Shown in pieces: positions 24,665-40,221 of a stretch of DNA of 64,000 nt. Each line of letters opens with the position of its first letter. Positions within the stretch are counted from its first letter, which is position 1. Source of the DNA: Congeria kusceri (taxonomy: Eukaryota; Mollusca; Bivalvia; Myida; Dreissenidae). Below the pieces are notes generated by a model, which searched no databases, was not told where the DNA came from, and was given only the letters and a program-made list of their open reading frames with translations. A program made the translations under genes and the position numbers. The DNA is taken from NCBI GenBank assembly GCA_027627225.1, contig JAPFQT010000165.1, positions 62,001-126,000 on the forward strand, read 5' to 3'.

Positions 24665-27600
24665 TCATAGTGGTCACAATTCGGACACACATCAAAACGG
24701 TCAAAAAAAGAAAATCACAACGGTCACAATACAAATCTGACAAAAGTCACAGTCGCCCCAAAACAAATCGCTCAAACGATAACAAAAGAAATCGGTCACA
24801 ACTCAAAACGGTCACTACACAAATCAGTCGCAATGCAAATCGATCACAAGAAAAAAAGAAGCCGTTTAAAAGTAATAGTCGCAAGACAAAACTGTCACAT
24901 GTGAAAACGGTTATAAAACAAGTTGACCTTAGGTCACAAAACAAATCGGTCTAAAGTCGAAACGGTCAACAAACAAATCGTTTACACAACAAAGTGGTCC
25001 TAAGTCAAAACGGTCAAACAGAAATCGGCAAAAAAATAAACCAGGCATAACTGAAAGCGATCAAAAAACAAAATGGTCGAAAATCAATACGGTCAAAACG
25101 CAAATAGTTCGTAAATCAAATCGGACACAAGGCAAATCGGTCAAAAGCCATAACGGTCATTGAAGAAAATGTTTCTAAGAAAATACTGTCAAGAAAAAAA
25201 TCGTTTAAAAGGAAAAGTGGTCTAAAGACAAATCGGTCACAAGTGAAAACGGTCAAAACTAAATTTGGTACAAGTGAAAACGGTCACAAACTTAATTGGG
25301 CATATGTCAAAGCGGACTAAACATAAATACGATAAAAGTAATTTCGGTCACAAAGTAAAGCGGTCGGAAGTCGAAACGGTTGAAAATCAACCGGTCACAA
25401 CTGGAAACGTTTACAAAAATAAGTTGTTCGCAAGTAAAAACGGTCAATAAACCAATCGTTCAAAAATCTAATCGGATACAATGCAAATCGGTCACAATAC
25501 ATAACGGTCATAAAAGGAAATGGCACTTAGCAAAACGGTCTAAAATGAATCGCTTAAAAGTAATATTGCTTCCATGACAAAGCAGACGCAAGTGAAAACG
25601 GTCACAAACTAAATTGGGTGCAAGTGAAAATGGTACAAACTGAACTGTGTACAAGTCTTAACGGTCCCAAAGCCAAACGGTCACAAGTAAAACAGTAAGT
25701 AAAAATACCGGTAACAAGCCATAACGGTCATATAACAAGTCAAAACGGTCACTAAACGCATCAAATCGGACGCAATGCAAGTCGGTCACAAGATATAACG
25801 GCCATCAAGCAAAAATGGTCCTAAATCAAAACGCACTAACAACAAATTAGCCATAGGTCAAAACGGTCAAAAAACAAACCTTTCACAACTGAAAACGGTC
25901 TTAAATCAAGTTAAAAAACAAACCTGTCACAAATGAAAACAGTCATAAATCAAGTTGGTCAAAAGTCAAAACGGTTTAAAGACAAATCGGTTGCAAATAA
26001 TATCGGACACAATGGTCAAAAGCATTAACGTCCGTAAAAGAAAACGATCCTAAGAAAAAACGGTCAACAATCAAATCGTTTAAATGTTAAAGTGGTCCGA
26101 AGACAAATCGGTCACAAGTGAAAACGGTCACAAACTAAATTGGGTCAAAGCGCTCACACACAAAAATTGATAGACGTAATAACGGTCACAAAGTAAATCG
26201 GTTGTAAACAAGTTGGTCGTAAGTCAAAACGGTCAACAACAAAATCAAGTTTGATGCATCGCAAATCGGTCACAAGACATAACGGTCTGTTAACAAAATT
26301 GTGCTAGGTGAAAACGGTAGGAAAAACAAATCGATCAAAAGTCAAAAAGGTCAACAAACAAATCGGTTGCAAATCAAATCGGTCACAAGACATAACGGCC
26401 ACAAAAAAATGGTCCTAAGTCACAACGGTCAAAAAATCAAACCGATCACAAACGGTCATAAAACATGTTGGTCAACAGTTAAAACGGTCAAAAAACATAA
26501 CGGTCACAACTGAAAACGAAAAGGTCGAATACTAAATTTGTCGCAATCCAAAACGGTCACAGATTAAACTGGGTACACGTCATAACGGTCACAAAGCCAA
26601 TGGGTCCAAAGTCAAACAATAAGTAAACATACCGGTAAGAAGCCATAACGGTCATAAAACAAGTTGGTCCTCAGTCAAAACGGTCACACACAAAATTGGT
26701 CACAACTCAAAACGGTCACTAAACAAATCGGTCGCAAAACAAATCGGACACAATGCAAATCGGTCACAAGCCATAACGGTCATAAAGGAAAATGGCTCCA
26801 TGCAAAAACGGTCTATCGGTTACAAGTAAAAACGGTCACAAAATAAATAGGATACAAGTGAAAACGGCCACAAACTAAATTGGGTACAAGTCAAAACGAT
26901 CACAAAACAAGTCTGTTACAGGTCAAAATAGTAAAAACCAAACCGGTCAAAACCCAAGACGGTCACAAAAATGTTGGTCAAAACGATCATTAAACAAATT
27001 AATTGCAAGTCGTTATGGTCACACAGAAAATCGGTGGCATGTCAAAAAGGTCAGAAAACAAACCGATCACATCTGTAGTATCAAAGCGAATCGGTCAAAT
27101 GTTAAAACGGTCAGAAAACAATCCTTTCAAAACTCTTAACTGCCACTAAACAAAGCGCTGGTAAATCAAATCGGACACAATGCAAATCGGACGCAAGACA
27201 TAACGGTCAGGTAAAAAAATTGTCCTAAGTCAAAACCATTAGAAAACAAATCGGTCACAAGTCAAAACGGTCAAAAAACAAGTCGGTCACAAATGAAAAC
27301 GGTCATAAAACAAGTTGCTCAGAAGTGAAAACGTCGAAAAACATAAGTTTATAAGCATAAGTGGTCCCAAGACAAATCGTTCACAAGTCAAAACGGTCAA
27401 AATACGTAACGATCAGGAAACAAAATTGTCCTATGTGTAAATGGTCAGAAAAAAATTGGTTCACAAGTCAAAACGGTCAAAGAACAAGCCGATCACAACT
27501 GAAAACGAAACTGTCGCATAATACATTGGGTACAAGTCATAACGGTCACAAAGCCAATCGGTGAGAAGTCATAAAGGTCAGAAAACAGACCGAGTATATC

Positions 27601-28845
27601 TCCGGTAAGAAAGCGAATCGGTCACAAGTCCAAACGGTCAGAAAACAATCCGGTCGGAACTCTAAACGGTCACATAACAAATCGCGTGCTAATCAAATCG
27701 GATTCAATGCAAATCGGATACAATACATAACGGTCAGCAATCAAATTCGTTCTAAGTCACAACGGTCAAAAACAAAACCGGTCACAACTGAAAATGGTGA
27801 TAAAAGATGTTGGTCACAAGTCAAAACGGTCAAAAGCAAATAGTTTATGAGTAATAGTGGTCACAACACACACAAATCGGTCACAAGAGAAAATGGTCGC
27901 ATACCTAATTCGGTCAAAACGGTGTCTAACTAAACTGGGTACAAGTCTTTACGCCAATGGGTCACAAGTGCAAACATACCGCTAACATCCCATAACGGTC
28001 ATAAAACAAGTTGGTCCTAAATCGAAAAAGTCACGAAACAAATCGGTCACAACTCAAAATGGTAATTAAACAAATCGGTAGCATATCAAATCGGACACAA
28101 TGCAAATCGGTCAATAGCAAATCGGTTACAATGCAAATCGGTCATACAACAAAGTGGTCCTAAGTCAAAACGGTGAAAAACAAATCGGTCACAAGCGAAA
28201 ACGGTCAAAAAACGAAACTGTCACAACTAAAGACCATCATAAAACAAGTTGGTCGCAAGTCAAAAGGGTCAAAAAACAAATAGGTCGCAAATCAAATCGG
28301 ACACAATGCATATCTGTCACGAGCCATAACGGTAATAAAACAAAATGGTCCTAAGTCAAAACGGTCAAAACACAAATCGGTCACTAAATGAATGGGTAGA
28401 AATTCGAATCGGACACAAGTCGTAACGGTGATAATAGATGTTCGTAAGAGAAAACTTGAAACAACAAGTCGTTTAAAACTAATAATCGTCCCAAGACAAA
28501 TCGGTCACAAGTTAAAACGGTCAGAAACTAAATTGGGTACAATTCAAAACGGTCACACACTGAATTGGTTACAAGTCATTACGGTCACAAAGCCAACAGG
28601 TCACAAGTCAAACAGAAGTAAACATACCGGTAATAAGCCATAACGGTCATAAAACAAGTTGGTCCTAAGTCAAAACGGTCAAGTCACTACTCAAAACGGT
28701 CACATAACAAGTTGCTTAGAAGTGAAAACGGCCATAAAGCAAATGGGTCAAAAGTCAAAACGGTCACAAGACACATCGGTCAAAACAAGTCACAAACCAA
28801 AAGTAAATCGGTGAGAAGTTAAAACGGCCACAAAATAGTCGGTCT
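24665..28845 (+). repeat. 16-bp minisatellite block of R4
   Basis: 4181 bp. Near copy of the R3 block, with C-to-T at 25381. Confidence 0.95.
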
Positions 28846-30586
28846 CGCCCAACACCACTCAAACACTTCACACACTGCAAATCCACTCACAACATCGACA
28901 CCAATGCCATAACTTCACACACTAAAATCTAACACCGGTCACATTTTCCACACCCGTCACACAAAAACCCACTACTCCACAGAACACACTCCACATTGAT
29001 GGCTGCATTCGAGGAGTGATATGAAGCAATTCATACATACGACACTGCAATAAATCTGACATTTGTATTTCTTGTAAAAAACGATCAAACACGATCAAAT
29101 ATGCCTATACAACTGTTGAAAGTTTCCTAGTTGTTTCTTTTCAGAATTTGATCTAAGATGACTTTCCGATAAATGATACAGAGATGTTCATCCCTGTGAC
29201 TTATTTTCTACGCATGAGGTATACAATAAAATAGACACATAATTCGTACGCAATGACTGTACGAATTATTGGAAAAAGCATTCGAATTACTTGAAATTAT
29301 TTGGTCTTTGCATGAAAATCAATCCACTTCAATTTCAAAAACACTGATTGGGATTTCGCTGGAAACTTAGAATTTATTGAACATCTTCACTCTACATTCA
29401 AACAACAATGCAATTCATTTCCAAATCAGACTATTGTTTGAAACAACATTCTGTAACAAACACTACATGAAAAACTCGTAACCCAGTATCAGAAAGCGAC
29501 TCTTCTGGCATGCAAACCGTCTTAGGAAGGCACGTGACGGTAAGCTTTTTAGTGCTTTGCATATAAATACTACTAATACTAACGAGCACACGTTCAATGC
29601 TCGGTGCGATCACACTGTCAATGCTCGGTTGCAATTGTAGCAATTTATGCAGTCACATGTTGGGGTAACAGGACAATAAACGGCATAATCTTTGTTAGTT
29701 ATTTAAATCAATGTGAATGTGGCATTTGCGTATTCATGCCCCTTGTCGCTGAACTCCTGGGTTTAGTTTGTACAATCACATGTTCACGTTTTGGGAGACC
29801 GTTATGTTGCAACTTTTGTTTTTGTTTTCGGAAATACGATCGAAATAAAAAAGAAATTCGTGTTCACTGTATGATTTTCAGTTACTTCTTATGTTATACT
29901 ACGCACCTATCCTAATCAGTTAGCGAAGATTACGTAGCGACGATGTGTCGTTGATATTGAATAGCTGCAATAAAAACAAATATATATAAATCTGTCTATG
30001 ATCATACGATCAGAAACCAAGTGTAAGGCGTTTTGGACGTTAACACTGATGTGCGTTTACCATGCGTTTATCTCGATACTTTCCAGTTACATCTTATGTT
30101 ATATCACGTACCTTTCTTTGACAAGTTGCAAAGAGTACGTGTTCGTACATTTGAATTACGATTCATATAACAGGAGTTCTATAGTGCTATTCATTTGTTT
30201 TTCACTACAACAGGAGTACTATATTACTATTCCATTATTGTTCACAATAAATATTTGCATCGACCCTGTCAATTATTCGTTTCGCATAAACATGTACTTT
30301 AAACGGTTCAATGGCATGCGATATCTGCAACAAACCACTGTATCGGTAAAGATCTATTTTTCTATTGCATTATGCTTTATATATTGTGCAGTCACTGTTT
30401 ATAGCGATGATGTGTCGTTGCTATTAAATAGCCGCAGTAAATACAAATATATCAAAAACTCTGCCCTCGATCATACGATAAAAACAAGCGTAAGATGTTT
30501 ATTACATGGACATTTACTAATAACATTGCATAGTTGCGTTCGTTTCGTTATACAGTTGAACAATTCCATTTGTGGGAAGGCCAAAT
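28846..30586 (+). other. Core of R5
   Basis: Hairpin at 29239-29269, TATA at 29562, frame start at 29998. It matches the R1 core in the stretches compared. Confidence 0.9.
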
Positions 30587-33500
30587 TCATAGTGGTCACA
30601 ATTCGGACACACATCAAAACGGTCAAAAAAAGAAAATCACAACGGTCACAATACAAATCTGACAAAAGTCACAGTCGCCCCAAAACAAATCGCTCAAACG
30701 ATAACAAAAGAAATCGGTCACAACTCAAAACGGTCACTACACAAATCAGTCGCAATGCAAATCGATCACAAGAAAAAAAGAAGCCGTTTAAAAGTAATAG
30801 TCGCAAGACAAAACTGTCACATGTGAAAACGGTTATAAAACAAGTTGACCTTAGGTCACAAAACAAATCGGTCTAAAGTCGAAACGGTCAACAAACAAAT
30901 CGTTTACACAACAAAGTGGTCCTAAGTCAAAACGGTCAAACAGAAATCGGCAAAAAAATAAACCAGGCATAACTGAAAGCGATCAAAAAACAAAATGGTC
31001 GAAAATCAATACGGTCAAAACGCAAATAGTTCGTAAATCAAATCGGACACAAGGCAAATCGGTCAAAAGCCATAACGGTCATTGAAGAAAATGTTTCTAA
31101 GAAAATACTGTCAAGAAAAAAATCGTTTAAAAGGAAAAGTGGTCTAAAGACAAATCGGTCACAAGTGAAAACGGTCAAAACTAAATTTGGTACAAGTGAA
31201 AACGGTCACAAACTTAATTGGGCACATGTCAAAGCGGACTAAACATAAATACGATAAAAGTAATTTCGGTCACAAAGTAAAGCGGTCGGAAGTCGAAACG
31301 GTCGAAAATCAACCGGTCACAACTGGAAACGTTTACAAAAATAAGTTGTTCGCAAGTAAAAACGGTCAATAAACCAATCGTTCAAAAATATAATCGGATA
31401 CAATGCAAATCGGTCACAATACATAACGGTCATAAAAGGAAATGGCACTTAGCAAAACGGTCTAAAATGAATCGCTTAAAAGTAATATTGCTTCCATGAC
31501 AAAGCAGACGCGAGTGAAAACGGTCACAAACTAAATTGGGTGCAAGTGAAAATGGTACAAACTGAACTGTGTACAAGTCTTAACGGTCCCAAAGCCAAAC
31601 GGTCACAAGTAAAACAGTAAGTAAAAATACCGGTAACAAGCCATAACGGTCATATAACAAGTCAAAACGGTCACTAAACGCATCAAATCGGACGCAATGC
31701 AAGTCGGTCACAAGATATAACGGCCATCAAGCAAAAATGGTCCTAAATCAAAACGCACTAACAACAAATTAGCCATAGGTCAAAACGGTCAAAAAACAAA
31801 CCTTTCACAACTGAAAACGGTCTTAAATCAAGTTAAAAAACAAACCTGTCACAAATGAAAACAGTCATAAATCAAGTTGGTCAAAAGTCAAAACGGTTTA
31901 AAGACAAATCGGTTGCAAATAATATCGGACACAATGGTCAAAAGCATTAACGTCCGTAAAAGAAAACGATCCTAAGAAAAAACGGTCAACAATCAAATCG
32001 TTTAAATGTTAAAGTGGTCCGAAGACAAATCGGTCACAAGTGAAAACGGTCACAAACTAAATTGGGTCAAAGCGCTCACACACAAAAATTGATAGACGTA
32101 ATAACGGTCACAAAGTAAATCGGTTGTAAACAAGTTGGTCGTAAGTCAAAACGGTCAACAACAAAATCAAGTTTGATGCATCGCAAATCGGTCACAAGAC
32201 ATAACGGTCTGTTAACAAAATTGTGCTAGGTGAAAACGGTAGGAAAAACAAATCGATCAAAAGTCAAAAAGGTCAACAAACAAATCGGTTGCAAATCAAA
32301 TCGGTCACAAGACATAACGGCCACAAAAAAATGGTCCTAAGTCACAACGGTCAAAAAATCAAACCGATCACAAACGGTCATAAAACATGTTGGTCAACAG
32401 TTAAAACGGTCAAAAAACATAACGGTCACAACTGAAAACGAAAAGGTCGAATACTAAATTTGTCGCAATCCAAAACGGTCACAGATTAAACTGGGTACAC
32501 GTCATAACGGTCACAAAGCCAATGGGTCCAAAGTCAAACAATAAGTAAACATACCGGTAAGAAGCCATAACGGTCATAAAACAAGTTGGTCCTCAGTCAA
32601 AACGGTCACACACAAAATTGGTCACAACTCAAAACGGTCACTAAACAAATCGGTCGCAAAACAAATCGGACACAATGCAAATCGGTCACAAGCCATAACG
32701 GTCATAAAGGAAAATGGCTCCATGCAAAAACGGTCTATCGGTTACAAGTAAAAACGGTCACAAAATAAATAGGATACAAGTGAAAACGGCCACAAACAAA
32801 ATTGGGTACAAGTCAAAACGATCACAAAACAAGTCTGTTACAGGTCAAAATAGTAAAAACCAAACCGGTCAAAACCCAAGACGGTCACAAAAATGTTGGT
32901 CAAAACGATCATTAAACAAATTAATTGCAAGTCGTTATGGTCACACAGAAAATCGGTGGCATGTCAAAAAGGTCAGAAAACAAACCGATCACATCTGTAG
33001 TATCAAAGCGAATCGGTCAAATGTTAAAACGGTCAGAAAACAATCCTTTCAAAACTCTTAACTGCCACTAAACAAAGCGCTGGTAAATCAAATCGGACAC
33101 AATGCAAATCGGACGCAAGACATAACGGTCAGGTAAAAAAATTGTCCTAAGTCAAAACCATTAGAAAACAAATCGGTCACAAGTCAAAACGGTCAAAAAA
33201 CAAGTCGGTCACAAATGAAAACGGTCATAAAACAAGTTGCTCAGAAGTGAAAACGTCGAAAAACATAAGTTTATAAGCATAAGTGGTCCCAAGACAAATC
33301 GTTCACAAGTCAAAACGGTCAAAATACGTAACGATCAGGAAACAAAATTGTCCTATGTGAAAATGGTCAGAAAAAAATTGGTTCACAAGTCAAAACGGTC
33401 AAAGAACAAGCCGATCACAACTGAAAACGAAACTGTCGCATAATACATTGGGTACAAGTCATAACGGTCACAAAGCCAATCGGTGAGAAGTCATAAAGGT

Positions 33501-34767
33501 CAGAAAACAGACCGAGTATATCTCCGGTAAGAAAGCGAATCGGTCACAAGTCCAAACGGTCAGAAAACAATCCGGTCGGAACTCTAAACGGTCACATAAC
33601 AAATCGCGTGCTAATCAAATCGGATTCAATGCAAATCGGATACAATACATAACGGTCAGCAATCAAATTCGTTCTAAGTCACAACGGTCAAAAACAAAAC
33701 CGGTCACAACTGAAAATGGTGATAAAAGATGTTGGTCACAAGTCAAAACGGTCAAAAGCAAATAGTTTATGAGTAATAGTGGTCACAACACACACAAATC
33801 GGTCACAAGAGAAAATGGTCGCATACCTAATTCGGTCAAAACGGTGTCTAACTAAACTGGGTACAAGTCTTTACGCCAATGGGTCACAAGTGCAAACATA
33901 CCGCTAACATCCCATAACGGTCATAAAACAAGTTGGTCCTAAATCGAAAAAGTCACGAAACAAATCGGTCACAACTCAAAATGGTAATTAAACAAATCGG
34001 TAGCATATCAAATCGGACACAATGCAAATCGGTCAATAGCAAATCGGTTACAATGCAAATCGGTCATACAACAAAGTGGTCCTAAGTCAAAACGGTGAAA
34101 AACAAATCGGTCACAAGCGAAAACGGTCAAAAAACGAAACTGTCACAACTAAAGACCATCATAAAACAAGTTGGTCGCAAGTCAAAAGGGTCAAAAAACA
34201 AATAGGTCGCAAATCAAATCGGACACAATGCATATCTGTCACGAGCCATAACGGTAATAAAACAAAATGGTCCTAAGTCAAAACGGTCAAAACACAAATC
34301 GGTCACTAAATGAATGGGTAGAAATTCGAATCGGACACAAGTCGTAACGGTGATAATAGATGTTCGTAAGAGAAAACTTGAAACAACAAGTCGTTTAAAA
34401 CTAATAATCGTCCCAAGACAAATCGGTCACAAGTTAAAACGGTCAGAAACTAAATTGGGTACAATTCAAAACGGTCACACACTGAATTGGTTACAAGTCA
34501 TTACGGTCACAAAGCCAACAGGTCACAAGTCAAACAGAAGTAAACATACCGGTAATAAGCCATAACGGTCATAAAACAAGTTGGTCCTAAGTCAAAACGG
34601 TCAAGTCACTACTCAAAACGGTCACATAACAAGTTGCTTAGAAGTGAAAACGGCCATAAAGCAAATGGGTCAAAAGTCAAAACGGTCACAAGACACATCG
34701 GTCAAAACAAGTCACAAACCAAAAGTAAATCGGTGAGAAGTTAAAACGGCCACAAAATAGTCGGTCT
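30587..34767 (+). repeat. 16-bp minisatellite block of R5
   Basis: 4181 bp. Short type, with aaacaaaattgggt near 32793 where R3/R4 have aaactaaattgggt. Confidence 0.95.
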
Positions 34768-36508
34768 CGCCCAACACCACTCAAACACTTCACACACTGC
34801 AAATCCACTCACAACATCGACACCAATGCCATAACTTCACACACTAAAATCTAACACCGGTCACATTTTCCACACCCGTCACACAAAAACCCACTACTCC
34901 ACAGAACACACTCCACATTGATGGCTGCATTCGAGGAGTGATATGAAGCAATTCATACATACGACACTGCAATAAATCTGACATTTGTATTTCTTGTAAA
35001 AAACGATCAAACACGATCAAATATGCCTATACAACTGTTGAAAGTTTCCTAGTTGTTTCTTTTCAGAATTTGATCTAAGATGACTTTCCGATAAATGATA
35101 CAGAGATGTTCATCCCTGTGACTTATTTTCTACGCATGAGGTATACAATAAAATAGACACATAATTCGTACGCAATGACTGTACGAATTATTGGAAAAAG
35201 CATTCGAATTACTTGAAATTATTTGGTCTTTGCATGAAAATCAATCCACTTCAATTTCAAAAACACTGATTGGGATTTCGCTGGAAACTTAGAATTTATT
35301 GAACATCTTCACTCTACATTCAAACAACAATGCAATTCATTTCCAAATCAGACTATTGTTTGAAACAACATTCTGTAACAAACACTACATGAAAAACTCG
35401 TAACCCAGTATCAGAAAGCGACTCTTCTGGCATGCAAACCGTCTTAGGAAGGCACGTGACGGTAAGCTTTTTAGTGCTTTGCATATAAATACTACTAATA
35501 CTAACGAGCACACGTTCAATGCTCGGTGCGATCACACTGTCAATGCTCGGTTGCAATTGTAGCAATTTATGCAGTCACATGTTGGGGTAACAGGACAATA
35601 AACGGCATAATCTTTGTTAGTTATTTAAATCAATGTGAATGTGGCATTTGCGTATTCATGCCCCTTGTCGCTGAACTCCTGGGTTTAGTTTGTACAATCA
35701 CATGTTCACGTTTTGGGAGACCGTTATGTTGCAACTTTTGTTTTTGTTTTCGGAAATACGATCGAAATAAAAAAGAAATTCGTGTTCACTGTATGATTTT
35801 CAGTTACTTCTTATGTTATACTACGCACCTATCCTAATCAGTTAGCGAAGATTACGTAGCGACGATGTGTCGTTGATATTGAATAGCTGCAATAAAAACA
35901 AATATATATAAATCTGTCTATGATCATACGATCAGAAACCAAGTGTAAGGCGTTTTGGACGTTAACACTGATGTGCGTTTACCATGCGTTTATCTCGATA
36001 CTTTCCAGTTACATCTTATGTTATATCACGTACCTTTCTTTGACAAGTTGCAAAGAGTACGTGTTCGTACATTTGAATTACGATTCATATAAAAGGAGTT
36101 CTATAGTGCTATTCATTTGTTTTTCACTACAACAGGAGTACTATATTACTATTCCATTATTGTTCAAAATAAATATTTGCATCGACCCTGTCAATTATTC
36201 GTTTCGCATAAACATGTACTTTAAACGGTTCAATGGCATGCGATATCTGCAACAAACCACTATATCGGTAAAGATCTATTTTTCTATTGCATTATGCTTT
36301 ATATATTGTGCAGTCACTGTTTATAGCGATGATGTGTCGTTGCTATTAAATAGCCGCAGTAAATACAAATATATCAAAAACTCTGCCCTCGATCATACGA
36401 TAAAAACAAGCGTAAGATGTTTATTACATGGACATTTACTAATAACATTGCATAGTTGCGTTCGTTTCGTTATACAGTTGAACAATTCCATTTGTGGGAA
36501 GGCCAAAT
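34768..36508 (+). other. Core of R6
   Basis: Hairpin at 35161-35191, TATA at 35484, frame start at 35920. Three private substitutions in the 3' half each change an amino acid in the open frame (Asn to Lys, Thr to Lys, Val to Ile). Confidence 0.9.
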
Positions 36509-38977
36509 TCATAGTGGTCACAATTCGGACACACATCAAAACGGTCAAAAAAAGAAAATCACAACGGTCACAATACAAATCTGACAAAAGTCACAGTCGC
36601 CCCAAAACAAATCGCTCAAACGATAACAAAAGAAATCGGTCACAACTCAAAACGGTCACTACACAAATCAGTCGCAATGCAAATCGATCACAAGAAAAAA
36701 AGAAGCCGTTTAAAAGTAATAGTCGCAAGACAAAACTGTCACATGTGAAAACGGTTATAAAACAAGTTGACCTTAGGTCACAAAACAAATCGGTCTAAAG
36801 TCGAAACGGTCAACAAACAAATCGTTTACACAACAAAGTGGTCCTAAGTCAAAACGGTCAAACAGAAATCGGCAAAAAAATAAACCAGGCATAACTGAAA
36901 GCGATCAAAAAACAAAATGGTCGAAAATCAATACGGTCAAAACGCAAATAGTTCGTAAATCAAATCGGACACAAGGCAAATCGGTCAAAAGCCATAACGG
37001 TCATTGAAGAAAATGTTTCTAAGAAAATACTGTCAAGAAAAAAATCGTTTAAAAGGAAAAGTGGTCTAAAGACAAATCGGTCACAAGTGAAAACGGTCAA
37101 AACTAAATTTGGTACAAGTGAAAACGGTCACAAACTTAATTGGGCACATGTCAAAGCGGACTAAACATAAATACGATAAAAGTAATTTCGGTCACAAAGT
37201 AAAGCGGTCGGAAGTCGAAACGGTCGAAAATCAACCGGTCACAACTGGAAACGTTTACAAAAATAAGTTGTTCGCAAGTAAAAACGGTCAATAAACCAAT
37301 CGTTCAAAAATCTAATCGGATACAATGCAAATCGGTCACAATACATAACGGTCATAAAAGGAAATGGCACTTAGCAAAACGGTCTAAAATGAATCGCTTA
37401 AAAGTAATATTGCTTCCATGACAAAGCAGACGCGAGTGAAAACGGTCACAAACTAAATTGGGTGCAAGTGAAAATGGTACAAACTGAACTGTGTACAAGT
37501 CTTAACGGTCCCAAAGCCAAACGGTCACAAGTAAAACAGTAAGTAAAAATACCGGTAACAAGCCATAACGGTCATATAACAAGTCAAAACGGTCACTAAA
37601 CGCATCAAATCGGACGCAATGCAAGTCGGTCACAAGATATAACGGCCATCAAGCAAAAATGGTCCTAAATCAAAACGCACTAACAACAAATTAGCCATAG
37701 GTCAAAACGGTCAAAAAACAAACCTTTCACAACTGAAAACGGTCTTAAATCAAGTTAAAAAACAAACCTGTCACAAATGAAAACAGTCATAAATCAAGTT
37801 GGTCAAAAGTCAAAACGGTTTAAAGACAAATCGGTTGCAAATAATATCGGACACAATGGTCAAAAGCATTAACGTCCGTAAAAGAAAACGATCCTAAGAA
37901 AAAACGGTCAACAATCAAATCGTTTAAATGTTAAAGTGGTCCGAAGACAAATCGGTCACAAGTGAAAACGGTCACAAACTAAATTGGGTCAAAGCGCTCA
38001 CACACAAAAATTGATAGACGTAATAACGGTCACAAAGTAAATCGGTTGTAAACAAGTTGGTCGTAAGTCAAAACGGTCAACAACAAAATCAAGTTTGATG
38101 CATCGCAAATCGGTCACAAGACATAACGGTCTGTTAACAAAATTGTGCTAGGTGAAAACGGTAGGAAAAACAAATCGATCAAAAGTCAAAAAGGTCAACA
38201 AACAAATCGGTTGCAAATCAAATCGGTCACAAGACATAACGGCCACAAAAAAATGGTCCTAAGTCACAACGGTCAAAAAATCAAACCGATCACAAACGGT
38301 CATAAAACATGTTGGTCAACAGTTAAAACGGTCAAAAAACATAACGGTCACAACTGAAAACGAAAAGGTCGAATACTAAATTTGTCGCAATCCAAAACGG
38401 TCACAGATTAAACTGGGTACACGTCATAACGGTCACAAAGCCAATGGGTCCAAAGTCAAACAATAAGTAAACATACCGGTAAGAAGCCATAACGGTCATA
38501 AAACAAGTTGGTCCTCAGTCAAAACGGTCACACACAAAATTGGTCACAACTCAAAACGGTCACTAAACAAATCGGTCGCAAAGCAAATCGGACACAATGC
38601 AAATCGGTCACAAGCCATAACGGTCATAAAGGAAAATGGCTCCATGCAAAAACGGTCTATCGGTTACAAGTAAAAACGGTCACAAAATAAATAGGATACA
38701 AGTGAAAACGGCCACAAACAAAATTGGGTACAAGTCAAAACGGTCACAAAACAAGTCTGTTACAGGTCAAAATAGTAAAAACCCAACCCAAGACGGTCAC
38801 AAAAATGTTGGTCAAAACGATCATTAAACAAATTAATTGCAATTCGTTATGGTCACACAGAAAATCGGTGGCATGTCAAAAAGGTCAGAAAACAAACCGA
38901 TCACATCTGTAGTATCAAAGCGAATCGGTCAAATGTAAAAACGGTCAGAAAACAATCCTTTCAAAACTCTTAACTGC

Positions 38978-39599
38978 CACTAAACAAAGCGCTGGTAAAT
39001 CAAATCGGACACAATGCAAATCGGACGCAAGACATAACGGTCAGGTAAAAAAACTGTCCTAAGTCAAAACCATTAGAAAATAAATCGGTCAAAAAACAAG
39101 TCGGTCACAAATGAAAACGGTCATAAAACAAGTTGGTCAGAAGTCAAAACGGTCAAAAACATAAGTTTATAAGCATAGGTGGTCCCAAGACAAATCGTTC
39201 ACAAGTCAAAACGGTCAAAATATACAGTGATCAGGAAACAAAATTGCCCTACGTCAAAATGGTCTGAAAAGAAATCGGTCACAAGTCAAAACGGTCAAAG
39301 AACAAGCCGGTCACAACTGAAAAGGAAACTGTCGCATAATAAATTGGGTACAAGTCATAACGGTCACAAAGCCAATCGGTGAGAAGTCAGAAAGGTCAGA
39401 AAACAAACCGATTATATCTCCGGTAAGAAAGCGTATCGGTCAGAAGTCCAAAAGGTCAGAAAACAATCCGGTTGGAACTCTAAACGGTCACATAACAAAT
39501 CGCGAGCTAAACAAATCGGATTCAAAGCAAATCGGACACAATACATAACGGTCAGGAAACAAATTCGTTCTAAGTCACAACGGTCAAAGTCAAAACCGT
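38978..39599 (+). repeat. 622-bp duplication in R6, first copy
   Basis: Same diverged version as R1 8757-9378, with a few substitutions such as aatccgg for aattcgg near 39468. Confidence 0.9.
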
Positions 39600-40221
39600 C
39601 ACTAAACAAAGCGCTGGTAAATCAAATCGGACACAATGCAAATCGGCCGCAAGACATAACGGTCAGGTAAAAAAATTGTCCTAAGTCAAAACCATTAGAA
39701 AACAAATCGGTCACAAGTCAAAACGGTCAAAAAACAAGTCGGTCACAAATGAAAACGGTCATAAAACAAGTTGGTCAGAAGTGAAAACGTCGAAAAACAT
39801 AAGTTTATAAGCATAAGTGGTCCCAAGACAAATCGTTCACAAGTCAAAACGGTCAAAATACGTAACGATCAGGAAACAAAATTGTCCAATGTGAAAATGG
39901 TCAGAAAAAAATTGGTTCACAAGTCAAAACGGTCAAAGAACAAGCCGATCACAACTGAAAACGAAACTGTCGCATAATACATTGGGTACAAGTCATAACG
40001 GTCACAAAGCCAATCGGTGAGAAGTCATAAAGGTCAGAAAACAGACCGAGTATATCTCCGGTAAGAAAGCGAATCGGTCACAAGTTCAAACGGTCAGAAA
40101 ACAATCCGGTCGGAACTCTAAACGGTCACATAACAAATCGCGTGCTAATCAAATCGGATTCAATGCAAATCGGATACAATACATAACGGTCTGTAATCAA
40201 ATTCGTTCTAAGTCACAACGG
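39600..40221 (+). repeat. 622-bp duplication in R6, second copy
   Basis: Standard version, but with several variants shared only with R7, for example gttggtcagaagtg, tccaatgtg and ggtctgtaatc. Confidence 0.9.

Larger units (their letters stand above)
22924..28845 (+). repeat. Macrosatellite unit R4 (5922 bp, short type)
   Basis: The core is 22924-24664 and the satellite block 24665-28845. It is nearly a copy of R3 at +5,922 bp. A private C-to-T change at 25381 (cggttgaaa instead of cggtcgaaa) marks it. Confidence 0.95.
28846..34767 (+). repeat. Macrosatellite unit R5 (5922 bp, short type)
   Basis: The core is 28846-30586 and the satellite block 30587-34767. It combines gggcacatg and agacgcgag (as in R1 and R6) with the short organisation. 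A private change, aaaatataatcgg, lies near 31390. Confidence 0.95.
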